From the NCBI RefSeq assembly GCF_003762905.1, contig NZ_RJKS01000005.1, positions 62,001 through 126,000 of the forward strand: a DNA stretch of 64,000 nucleotides. The letters run 5' to 3'. The notes below the pieces were generated by a model. That model was not told where the DNA came from. It saw only the letters and a list, made by a program, of their open reading frames with translations, and did not search any database. A program made the position numbers and the translations under genes. This DNA is from Curtobacterium sp. ZW137. Its GTDB lineage: Bacteria; Actinomycetota; Actinomycetes; Actinomycetales; Microbacteriaceae. Numbering within the stretch: the stretch's first letter is position 1; each line of letters begins with the position of its first letter. Of the stretch, positions 15,458-22,503 are shown piece by piece.

Positions 15458-17824
15458 ATGAGCGGACTCGTCAAGGTCGGGGAGATCCCGTACACCGACG
15501 TCGACCTCTCCGGGATCACGGCGGGAGCCGGGAACCTGCGGACCGTCGCGTCGGCGGTGCGCGACGGCACGGCCGACATCCACAGTGCGTGGACGCCGAT
15601 CTCGCAGTCGTACGAGGGGCCGGCTGACCAGCAGCTCTTCGACGCGATGAACCCGATCGTGCCGCAGGGCACCGCGTTCGGCGACGACCTGGACACCGTG
15701 GCGAAGGCCCTCGACGACTTCGTGACCGAGGTCACCCCGATCGTCGCGAAGCTCAAGACCTACGTCACGCGGGGCAACCAGCTGCACGCCGACGTCAAGC
15801 AGCACGACGGCGCCTGGGACGAGGACGAGACCCTCAACGGCGAGAACAACGACATCATCAACGGCGTCGCGAACCAGGTCGTCGCCTACCAGGCGGCTGA
15901 GCGCACCTGCGCGAACACGATCCGCGGACTCTCCGGCCTGGCCGCGCTGCACGCGATGACGGGCAACGACCCCGACGACGAGCTCGGCTACGGGTACAAG
16001 GAACTCCCGATGGGCACGGAGCTGCCGTGGGGGACCGCCGAGGCCCGGAAGGAGAGCTGCGGCGAGAAGACGCTGTACTTCGTCCCGCACCTGCTGCAGG
16101 GCGTCGTCGTCGACGGGATCTGGGGCACGGTCCAGGGCCTCGGACAGCTCGTCGGCATCGACGGCACCGGGTGGCACCTCGACACCCTCACCAGCGCCTG
16201 GAAGGGCATGGGCTCGCTCATCGGCTACAGCGCCGCGGACAACTCGTGGAGCTGGGGCAACGCCGGTGACGCCTGGAAGGGCCTCGGCAAGGCCACCGTC
16301 GGGTGGGACGCCTGGGCGGACGACCCGGGCCGCGCTGCGGGACAGGCCGTGTGGGGCATCGGCTCCCTGCTCATCCCCGTCGCGGGCGAGGTCGGCAAGG
16401 TCGGTGCGCTCGGCAAGGTGGGCGAAGTCGCCGGCACCGTCGGCAAGGCGGGCAAGTTCCTCGACCTCGTCGACGCGGGCGCCTGGGCGTCGAAGGGGCT
16501 CACATCGGTGCTGCCGAAGCTCGGCGACCTCAAGGGCCTGGTGTCGTCCGGGCTCGGCGACATGTCCGGCTTCACGGGCAAGATCGCGGACTTCAAGACC
16601 GGACTCGGGGACTTCCTGCACGGGCACCACGGCAGCGACGCCGAGGTGCCGCCGGTGCGGTCGGAGCCGAGCGTCGAGGCGCCGGTGAACGCCCACAACG
16701 GTGGGTCCACGGTCGAGGCCCCGCCGGTGCGGGAGCCGGAGCTCGTGGGGGCCGGTGGGCACGGGGAGTCGGGGACCGCGACGGAGCACGGCGGCGGGTC
16801 GGACTCCGGGTCCGGGTCCGGGTCCGGATCGGGCTCGTCCGGTGGGCACGGGCACGGGGGTGACTCGGGCAGCAGTGGTGGTTCGGGGCACGGGACGGAT
16901 GCGGAGCACGGCGGCGGCGGTCACGGGGCCGATGGCGACGGTGTTGGCACTGGACACGGTTCCGATGCCGACGGCGGCGCCGGGCACGGCTCGGACGCGG
17001 ACAGTGGAACGGGACAGGACCACGATCCCGGCACGGGCGACGGCACGGGCGACGGCACGGGCGACGGCACGGGCGACGGCACGGGCGACGGCACGGGCGC
17101 CCACGGCGACCCCACGGCTCCTCCCGCGCACCACTACGACCGGTCGACCGACCCGGTGTTCTCCGACGACGCGAGCGGTCCCGGCTGGGAGCGCGACGAG
17201 TCGGTCCGCGGCAACCCGGAGCGGGCGGACTACGGCGATCCGCACCTGCACCTCGATGATCTCGGCTCGAAGTACCGGGCGCCGGACGACCCGACCTACA
17301 CCGGTGCAGGGATGAGCGACGACGTCCGCGCACTCGTCGATGACTGGGGCAACCCGAACGGCCTCTACGGCAAGGACGCCGACGGCAACTACCTCACGCG
17401 AGAGGACTGGGAGGACCGCTACGTCGACTGGAACGACGACTGGAACTCCTACGCTCCGGAGTACCCGGGCAACGGCGGTGCCGTCGCGGGCCACCGTGTC
17501 GACTGGACCGATCCGGACGCGTTCGTGCAGCAGTACGGATCACAGCTCGATCGCCTCGGCAAGGACTCCGGCGACTTCCTGTCGTTCCCCGGGAACTCGT
17601 TCGAAGAACGTGCGCTGCCACCGTCGAACCTCAGCGACGCGTACTCGAAGTTCGACTTCGACGCTGCTGCGTTCGAGGGCCATGGTCTGAAGATCGAGGT
17701 CAGCGAGATCGCACCGGCGTTCGGACACCCGGGAGGTGGCCTCCAGGTCCGCTTCTTCACGCCCGGGGACCCGCCGACGTTCGTCTCCGTCTCCGAACTC
17801 AAGCGACTGAAGATCCTCCTGTGA
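15458..17824 (+). CDS. T7SS-exported polymorphic toxin with C-terminal TNT (NAD+ glycohydrolase) domain
   Basis: 788 residues in four parts: a WXG/LXG-like helical export domain (about 1-150), a Gly/Ala-rich middle (180-400), a Ser/Gly/His/Asp-rich linker (400-560) with six GTGD-type repeats, and a C-terminal TNT domain (about 675-788). The TNT domain has LDRLGKDSGDFL, SFEERALPP and AFGHPGGGLQ. TNT domains of the CpnT type cleave NAD+. By my alignment to recalled CpnT residues, Arg699, Arg718 and Gln763 are kept, Tyr is Phe707 and the catalytic-region His is Ser730. The stop overlaps the immunity gene start (GTGA), a classical toxin-immunity arrangement. Confidence 0.85.
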   Translation: MSGLVKVGEIPYTDVDLSGITAGAGNLRTVASAVRDGTADIHSAWTPISQSYEGPADQQLFDAMNPIVPQGTAFGDDLDTVAKALDDFVTEVTPIVAKLKTYVTRGNQLHADVKQHDGAWDEDETLNGENNDIINGVANQVVAYQAAERTCANTIRGLSGLAALHAMTGNDPDDELGYGYKELPMGTELPWGTAEARKESCGEKTLYFVPHLLQGVVVDGIWGTVQGLGQLVGIDGTGWHLDTLTSAWKGMGSLIGYSAADNSWSWGNAGDAWKGLGKATVGWDAWADDPGRAAGQAVWGIGSLLIPVAGEVGKVGALGKVGEVAGTVGKAGKFLDLVDAGAWASKGLTSVLPKLGDLKGLVSSGLGDMSGFTGKIADFKTGLGDFLHGHHGSDAEVPPVRSEPSVEAPVNAHNGGSTVEAPPVREPELVGAGGHGESGTATEHGGGSDSGSGSGSGSGSSGGHGHGGDSGSSGGSGHGTDAEHGGGGHGADGDGVGTGHGSDADGGAGHGSDADSGTGQDHDPGTGDGTGDGTGDGTGDGTGDGTGAHGDPTAPPAHHYDRSTDPVFSDDASGPGWERDESVRGNPERADYGDPHLHLDDLGSKYRAPDDPTYTGAGMSDDVRALVDDWGNPNGLYGKDADGNYLTREDWEDRYVDWNDDWNSYAPEYPGNGGAVAGHRVDWTDPDAFVQQYGSQLDRLGKDSGDFLSFPGNSFEERALPPSNLSDAYSKFDFDAAAFEGHGLKIEVSEIAPAFGHPGGGLQVRFFTPGDPPTFVSVSELKRLKILL
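17030..17101 (+). repeat. Six 12-bp tandem repeats inside the toxin linker
   Basis: GGCACGGGCGAC is repeated five times perfectly (17030-17089) and once imperfectly (17090-17101), encoding Gly-Thr-Gly-Asp units. Copy-number slippage would stay in frame and only change linker length between the export and toxin domains. A shorter GGGTCC hexamer run lies upstream near 16806-16826. Confidence 0.85.
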
Positions 17825-18354
17825 CCGAATCTGCCCTCGTCGAGTTCTCGCAACTCGATCTCATGCGCGACGTCCTGTCGCGAGCCGACTTCGATCGAGT
17901 CCAGGTCGAGCCCGACCGGGTCGAGTTCGGTGACCTCGAGACGCTCGACCGATACACCCTCACTCCTGACGGCGTGGTCGAGTGGAGAGGCGACCGTGGC
18001 GCCGGCCGCGACACGGGCACGGTCTTCGACGACGTCTCCGATGCGGAACGGTGGATCGTGACGGTTGCAGCCGAGGCGCTCCGGGCCCGATCGGGGCTCG
18101 GGCTCGGGGACTGGTTGTTGAACCGGGAGCGCGAACTCCCGGCGGGGTTCACCGCGGTGCCCGAGGGGCGCACCGTGCTCGTGCGCTGGACTGTCCGCGG
18201 GGAAGAACACCGCGCTCGGTTCGGTGGGGCGCTCCCCATGGCCCGAGCGGTGCAGTTCGCAACCGTCGCGCGCGTACCGATCGACCGGATCGAACCGTGT
18301 GCCCTCGACGAGGACTCCCGCGGCGCGTTCGCTGCCGCCTCGCTGTCCGCCTGA
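17821..18354 (+). CDS. Putative immunity protein for the TNT toxin
   Basis: A 177-residue cytosolic protein without signal or spans. It starts on a GTG overlapping the toxin stop codon, which is the main evidence for an immunity role: translational coupling would guarantee protection. Residues about 40-85 read as two strands and a helix (LTPDGVVEWRGDRGAGRDTG, then DVSDAERWIVTVAAEAL). This pattern resembles Imm61-type immunity proteins from memory, and by eye the N-terminal part of the two stand-alone TNT proteins nearby. Binding to the toxin is inferred, not shown. Confidence 0.7.
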   Translation: MTESALVEFSQLDLMRDVLSRADFDRVQVEPDRVEFGDLETLDRYTLTPDGVVEWRGDRGAGRDTGTVFDDVSDAERWIVTVAAEALRARSGLGLGDWLLNRERELPAGFTAVPEGRTVLVRWTVRGEEHRARFGGALPMARAVQFATVARVPIDRIEPCALDEDSRGAFAAASLSA

Positions 18355-18411
18355 ACCGGATCCGGCCGACCGGCCCGGTCCGGCCGCCCGAGCGTCCGCT
18401 CGGCTTCGACG

Positions 18412-19062
18412 TCAGTTCCGGTCTGAGCCGATCTGGATCTTCCGGAGGGAGCCATCGACCAGGAGATCACGGATGGTGGCGCCCTCGTCTGCGATGGTGA
18501 ACCGGATCGCACCGCCGGGCTGGCCGAACCAGGGCAGCGTGAGCTGTGCCCCGACGAGGACGTCATATTCAGTGACGAACTGGTGGACCGTCGACGGAGC
18601 CGAGAGCGCGGTCGGTGGCAACGACCTCGACTCGAACGAGGCACCGAACGGATTGAGCAGCCAACCGTCCGGACCACCGATCCGGTCGACGGGGATCATC
18701 GGGGGGATCTGGATCAGGACGCGTCCACCGGACGAGCGGATCCGGTCCGTGAGCTCTGGCAGGTACCGCTCCGAATTGCTCACGAGGCGGTCGAACTCGT
18801 CCCGCTCGAAGATGCGCGGAGCAGGAACGGGACGCCTGAGGAACGCCCGCACGAGTTCGGCGGCGCCGAGCTCGTCGGACGCGTGACCGATCGTCCGGGC
18901 TTGTCCGTAGTCGACGCTCTGGAGCTCGAAACCGGTTTCGACCGGCTGGACCCGGAGAGCCCCCTCGAGCGGCGGGAGCGGACGCTCGTCGCCCGGAAGC
19001 GACACGAATTGTGTGGAGAATCCGGACCGATCGAGATCGGCGCGAAGCGAAGCGAAGGTCAC
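18412..19062 (-). CDS. Stand-alone TNT-fold protein 1 (probably not a classical toxin)
   Basis: 216 residues with no signal peptide, WXG domain or span. The N-terminal part (about 1-110) includes GFELQSVDYGQAR. The C-terminal TNT fold has VDRIGGPDGWLL, SFESRSLPP, VHQF and PWFGQPGGAIRF. Compared with the toxin, both Arg positions and a His are present, but the Gln after the Gly-rich motif is Arg. The GTG at 19062 has TAGCCT 6 nt upstream, so the transcript is probably leaderless. It points at the toxin-immunity pair from the opposite strand. It is paralogous to the gene at 22504-23148. An inactive decoy, immunity factor or intracellular enzyme are all possible. Confidence 0.75.
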   Translation of the reverse strand: MTFASLRADLDRSGFSTQFVSLPGDERPLPPLEGALRVQPVETGFELQSVDYGQARTIGHASDELGAAELVRAFLRRPVPAPRIFERDEFDRLVSNSERYLPELTDRIRSSGGRVLIQIPPMIPVDRIGGPDGWLLNPFGASFESRSLPPTALSAPSTVHQFVTEYDVLVGAQLTLPWFGQPGGAIRFTIADEGATIRDLLVDGSLRKIQIGSDRN

Positions 19063-19068
19063 GCTTCC

Positions 19069-19074
19069 AGGCTA
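19069..19074 (-). promoter_or_regulatory. Leaderless -10 box of TNT-fold gene 1
   Basis: TAGCCT on the minus strand, 6 nt before the GTG at 19062. The spacing predicts transcription starting at or next to the start codon. Confidence 0.6.
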
Positions 19075-19132
19075 TCGGTGGCCAGCCTGGTCGCGGTCGT
19101 TGCTGACGGCGAGTGCCCAACCCTCAGCGCTT

Positions 19133-19252
19133 CGGCCGGACACCGCAAAGGGCCGGAGCGCCGTCCCGGCCGAGTCCTGGGAGCACGTCACCGACCGCAG
19201 CCTGGAGGCGCTCGCGGCCCTCGGCTGGAAGTTCTCGTGGGATTGGCGGTGA
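19133..19252 (+). pseudogene. Possible 3' remnant of a lost gene
   Basis: A 39-codon open stretch ending in TGA has strongly coding-like third positions (nearly all G or C) and a protein-like, Trp-rich end (SWEHVTDRSLEALAALG, then WKFSWDWR). It has no start codon with a ribosome site, and upstream lies the promoter of the divergent TNT-fold gene. It looks like the tail of a gene truncated during rearrangement. Chance coding bias in GC-rich DNA is the alternative. Confidence 0.3.
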
Positions 19253-19259
19253 GCGGGAC

Positions 19260-19265
19260 TACCGT
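19260..19265 (+). promoter_or_regulatory. Leaderless -10 box of the quinone oxidoreductase gene
   Basis: TACCGT, 7 nt before the ATG at 19273, matching the TANNNT pattern seen before many starts in this window. Confidence 0.5.
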
Positions 19266-19272
19266 CCGGTCC

Positions 19273-20205
19273 ATGACGAAGCAGTGGGTGGCGCCGCGTC
19301 CCGGCGGCAGCGAGGTCCTCGAGTACATCGACACCGACGTCCGTCCGCCCGGCCCGGGCGAGGTCACGATCGCGGTCCGAGCTGCCGGGATGAACCCCGC
19401 CGACACGAAGCACACCCGGGCAGCGCAGGCGGACGCGTACCCGATGTCGATCGGCTACGAGATCGCCGGGGTCATCTCGGCGATCGGCCCGGACACGCAG
19501 ATCGCGTCCGGCGGCGGAGCCGTCGGCGACGAGGTCCTCGCATTCCGCGTCCCCGGCGGCTGGACCGAGGAACTCACGGTGCCTGCCGCCGACGTGTTCG
19601 CCAAGCCGGCCTCCCTCGGCTTCCCAGAGGCGGCGAACCTGCTGCTGGCAGGCACGACCGCAGCTGACGTGATCCGGGTGACCCGAGCCTCCGGACGGGA
19701 CACCGTGCTCCTGCACGGCGCATCCGGCGCGGTCGGCGTGAGTGTCCTGCAGCAGCTGCGCCCGCTGGGCGCGCGCGTGATCGGCACGGCTTCGGAACGT
19801 GGTGCGGACACCGTCCGCCGGTACGGGGGCGAGTGGATCGCCTACGGCGACGGACTGGAGGCTCGTCTCCGTGATCTCGCACCCCACGGCATCGACGTGG
19901 CCATCGACGCCGTCGGCACGGACGAGGCGGTCGACGTCTCGTTGGCACTCGTGGCGGACCGCGACCGGATCGTCACGATCGCCGGACCGGGCCGGGCCGC
20001 GGCCGACGGCTTCGCCGCCGTCGGGGGAGTGCAGCCGGAGAGCAAGGCGTTCCGCGACTCGGTGCGGCAGCGGCTGATCGACCTGGCGGCGGCGGGGCAG
20101 CTCGAGGTGCCGGTCGCCCGGACGTTCCCGCTCGCGGACGCCCGCGATGCCGCCGAGCTCCTGGAGTCCGGACACCCCGGCGGGAAGCTCGCGCTCATCC
20201 CCTGA
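19273..20205 (+). CDS. NADP-dependent quinone oxidoreductase / zinc-independent MDR alcohol dehydrogenase family
   Basis: 310-residue medium-chain reductase of the quinone oxidoreductase type. It would transfer hydride from NADPH to a quinone or enone. A GroES-like N-terminal domain (VRAAGMNPADTKHTR, YPMSIGYEIAGVI) is followed by a Rossmann domain with LLHGASGAVGVSVLQQL (about residue 140). Zinc-ligand cysteines are absent, as expected for the non-zinc subfamily. The ATG at 19273 is preceded by TACCGT 7 nt upstream, suggesting a leaderless transcript. No functional link to the surrounding toxin genes is apparent. Confidence 0.88.
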   Translation: MTKQWVAPRPGGSEVLEYIDTDVRPPGPGEVTIAVRAAGMNPADTKHTRAAQADAYPMSIGYEIAGVISAIGPDTQIASGGGAVGDEVLAFRVPGGWTEELTVPAADVFAKPASLGFPEAANLLLAGTTAADVIRVTRASGRDTVLLHGASGAVGVSVLQQLRPLGARVIGTASERGADTVRRYGGEWIAYGDGLEARLRDLAPHGIDVAIDAVGTDEAVDVSLALVADRDRIVTIAGPGRAAADGFAAVGGVQPESKAFRDSVRQRLIDLAAAGQLEVPVARTFPLADARDAAELLESGHPGGKLALIP

Positions 20206-20250
20206 CGCCCGACCTGCCAGACTGGACGCCGACGATCGGGGGAGGCGCTG

Positions 20251-20961
20251 ATGAGCGACGACGGGACCAACCAGGGCTGGGGCAACGGCCGGCCGAACGG
20301 GCAGCAGCCGCCGCAGCCGCAGTGGTCCGGGCAGCAGGGCTGGCCGCAGCAGGCGCCGGGTGGGCAGCAGGCACCGGGCGGCACGCAGGCGCCGGGGTGG
20401 CCGCAGCAGCAGCAGGCGCCCGCGTGGCAGCAGGGCCCCGGGTGGCAGCAGCAGCCCGGGTGGCAGCCGCCGCGTCCGATCCCGCTCGACGAGGCCGGCG
20501 TCCCGCCGCTCTGGGCACCCTGGTACGGCGCAGGCATCGGCGACGCGATCGGCCGGTTCTTCCGGAAGTACGCCCGCTTCGACGGGCGTGCCAGCCGCAG
20601 CGAGTTCTGGTGGTGGTTCCTGACGAACGCGATCATCGCCGCGATCCTCGGCGCCGCGGTGGCGGTCATCGTCACGACGACGGGCACCCGCGAGATGAGC
20701 ACCGACGTGTACGGCCGGACGACCAGTCAGCTCCACACGGATTCGATCTGGTGGCTCATCCCGATCTGGCTCTGGGCCGCCTGGTTCCTCGGCACGGCGG
20801 TCGGCAACATCGCGCTGATGGTCCGTCGGCTGCACGACGTGAACCTCAGCGGGTTCTTCGCGTTCTTCTTCGTGAACACCCTCGGCTGGATCGTGCTCTG
20901 GGTGATGGCGATGCTGTCGCCGAACCCGAACGGGCAGCGGTTCGATCGTCCGCAGGGATGA
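20251..20961 (+). CDS. DUF805 family membrane protein (paralogue 1 of 3)
   Basis: 236 residues: a long Gln/Pro/Gly/Trp-rich cytosolic N-terminus (about 1-75), then a DUF805 membrane domain. The domain shows KYARFDGRASRSEFWWW, spans around IIAAILGAAVAVIV, LIPIWLWAAWFLGTAVG and FFAFFFVNTLGWIVLWV, and the signature ALMVRRLHDVNLSG. The ATG follows GGGGGAGG by 6 nt. DUF805 proteins are inner-membrane proteins of unknown function. Two tandem paralogues follow. The 75-residue low-complexity tail is longer than in the other two. Confidence 0.88.
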   Translation: MSDDGTNQGWGNGRPNGQQPPQPQWSGQQGWPQQAPGGQQAPGGTQAPGWPQQQQAPAWQQGPGWQQQPGWQPPRPIPLDEAGVPPLWAPWYGAGIGDAIGRFFRKYARFDGRASRSEFWWWFLTNAIIAAILGAAVAVIVTTTGTREMSTDVYGRTTSQLHTDSIWWLIPIWLWAAWFLGTAVGNIALMVRRLHDVNLSGFFAFFFVNTLGWIVLWVMAMLSPNPNGQRFDRPQG

Positions 20962-20984
20962 CGATCGGGGCGGCAGGGGTGTGG

Positions 20985-21017
20985 TTGACTCTGTGCGTCT
21001 CATCAGGTGATCGACGA
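20985..21017 (+). promoter_or_regulatory. Conserved upstream element of DUF805 paralogue 2
   Basis: TTGACTCTG (20985-20993), ATCAG (21002-21006) and TCGACGA (21011-21017) recur in the same order before paralogue 3 (21718-21746), 36-42 bp ahead of each start. It may be a shared promoter carried along by gene duplication. Which part acts as -35 or -10 is unclear. Confidence 0.4.
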
Positions 21018-21028
21018 AGGGCTTCCCC

Positions 21029-21679
21029 GTGAGCGACCAGTACGGCGGACCGAACCAGTATGGCGGACAGAACCCGTCCGGGCAGCCGAACGGCCAGAAC
21101 CCGTACGGGCAGCCGAACGGACAGAACCCGTACGGGCAGCCGAACGGACAGAACCCGTACGCGCAGCCGAACGGCCAGAACCCGTACGCGCAGCCGAACG
21201 GCCAGAACCCGTACGCGCAGAACCCGTACGGGCAGCAGCCGCGTCCGCCGCAGGGTGAACCGCCGCTCTGGGCGCCCTGGTACGGCATCGCGTTCCCGAA
21301 GGCCTTCGTCCGGTTCTGGAAGAAGTACGTCCGCTTCGACGGACGCGCGAGCCGCAGCGAGTTCTGGTTCTGGTCCCTGTGGTGGGTCATCGGCAACGCT
21401 GCGCTCGGCATCGTCGGCGGCGCGTTCGACGGCATCGCGGGCACGGGCAACGTCGGCGACGACGGCCTGTTCGACGGGCTGTTCACCGGAGCCTGGGCCC
21501 TCGCGACGCTGGTCGGCTGGATCGCGCTCCTGGTGCGCCGGCTCCACGACGCGAACTACAGCGGCCTGCTCGCCCTGCTGCTCATCATCCCGGTGCTCGG
21601 GTGGATCGCGTGCGTGATCCTGTCGCTGATGCCCTCGAACCAGCAGGGCCAGCGCTACGACCGACCGGACCTCGGGTAG
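21029..21679 (+). CDS. DUF805 family membrane protein (paralogue 2 of 3)
   Basis: 216 residues. The N-terminal tail is an almost perfect repeat of a nine-residue QPNGQNPYG unit (five 27-bp units). The DUF805 domain follows with FDGRASRSEFWFW, several spans and LLVRRLHDANYSGLLALLL. The motif GEPPLWAPWYGI just before the membrane domain is shared by all three paralogues. It starts at a GTG and ends 80 bp before paralogue 3. The Asn/Gln/Tyr-rich repeat tail suggests a low-complexity interaction region. Function is unknown. Confidence 0.88.
   Translation: MSDQYGGPNQYGGQNPSGQPNGQNPYGQPNGQNPYGQPNGQNPYAQPNGQNPYAQPNGQNPYAQNPYGQQPRPPQGEPPLWAPWYGIAFPKAFVRFWKKYVRFDGRASRSEFWFWSLWWVIGNAALGIVGGAFDGIAGTGNVGDDGLFDGLFTGAWALATLVGWIALLVRRLHDANYSGLLALLLIIPVLGWIACVILSLMPSNQQGQRYDRPDLG
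21083..21217 (+). repeat. Five 27-bp in-frame tandem repeats in DUF805 paralogue 2
   Basis: Units 21083-21109, 21110-21136, 21137-21163, 21164-21190 and 21191-21217 differ at only a few bases (GGC/GGA, GGG/GCG), encoding QPNGQNPY(G/A). Near identity implies recent expansion. Confidence 0.85.
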
Positions 21680-21717
21680 CCGGAAGACTCGAGCGGTCCA
21701 CCGGGACCCCGTTCTGA

Positions 21718-21746
21718 TTGACTCTGCAAGGAGTATCAGTCGACGA
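21718..21746 (+). promoter_or_regulatory. Conserved upstream element of DUF805 paralogue 3
   Basis: TTGACTCTG at 21718-21726, ATCAG at 21735-21739 and TCGACGA at 21740-21746, matching the element before paralogue 2 except for a 4-nt gap present only there. Confidence 0.4.
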
Positions 21747-21759
21747 GCAGGGGGTCACC

Positions 21760-22320
21760 GTGAGCGATCAGTATCCGTCCCAGAACCCGTACGGGCAGCA
21801 GCCCGAACCGGGGCACACGCCGCAGTACGGCGCGCCTGCGCCGACCGGGCCCGGAGGCGAGCCGCCGCTCTGGGCACCGTGGTACGGGATCTCGTTCGGC
21901 AACGCCGTCCGGCGCTTCTTCAAGAAGTACGCCCGGTTCGACGGGCGTGCCAGCCGCAGTGAGTTCTGGTGGTGGGCGCTCGCGAACGCCATCGTCTACA
22001 TCGTGCTCGGGATCCTGCTGGGGATCGGCATCGCGACCTCCGACCGCACGACGGTCTCGACCGGGTACAGCGTCTCGACGGTGATCGACCGACCGTCGGC
22101 GCTGTACATCATCGCCGCGATCCTCTTCGCGATCTGGGGTCTGGCGGTCCTGGTGCCGGGCATCGCCCTGTACTGGCGACGGCTGCACGACGCGAACCTC
22201 GCGGGGCCGTTCTGGTTCCTCGGGTTCGTCCCCGGTGTCGGCGGGATCATCCTGCTCGTCTTCTCGCTCCTGCCGCCGAAGCCGGAGGGGCAGCGCTTCG
22301 ACCAGCCCGGCCGCGGCTGA
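21760..22320 (+). CDS. DUF805 family membrane protein (paralogue 3 of 3)
   Basis: 186 residues. It begins VSDQYPSQNPYGQQPEPG, a short tail related to that of paralogue 2, then PLWAPWYGISF and a DUF805 domain (KYARFDGRASRSEFWWW, ALYWRRLHDANLAGPFWFLG). The GTG at 21760 is preferred over an in-frame ATG at 21718 because it aligns with the paralogue N-termini and follows a GGGGG stretch. It is the last gene before a long convergent hairpin. Confidence 0.88.
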   Translation: MSDQYPSQNPYGQQPEPGHTPQYGAPAPTGPGGEPPLWAPWYGISFGNAVRRFFKKYARFDGRASRSEFWWWALANAIVYIVLGILLGIGIATSDRTTVSTGYSVSTVIDRPSALYIIAAILFAIWGLAVLVPGIALYWRRLHDANLAGPFWFLGFVPGVGGIILLVFSLLPPKPEGQRFDQPGRG

Positions 22321-22346
22321 GCGGAAGCACCCACAACGCGCGCGAT

Positions 22347-22409
22347 GGGAAGCGAGAACGCGCGTCGGCAGTCGGAACGTTCGACTGCCGACGCGCGTTT
22401 CGACTTCCC
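22347..22409. terminator. Long imperfect hairpin between DUF805 and TNT-fold genes
   Basis: About 28-bp arms: GGGAAGCGAGAACGCGCGTC... pairs with ...GACGCGCGTTTCGACTTCCC, around a GGAACGTT loop. It lies between convergent genes and is probably a two-way terminator. A GC-only tract (about 22427-22500) built of GCGCGGG and CTGCGCGGG units follows. I see no gene in 22321-22503. Confidence 0.65.
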
Positions 22410-22503
22410 TCGCACGAATCGGGCGGGCGCGCGGGCGCGCGGGTCGCGCGGCGGCGCGGGCTGCGCGGGCCGCGCCTGCGCGGGCTGCGCCTGCGCGGGA
22501 AGG

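Noticed and set aside
20985..20990. TTGACT before DUF805 paralogue 2 as a standard -35 box
   Set aside because: No TANNNT lies 16-18 bp downstream in either copy; reported instead as a conserved element of unknown role.
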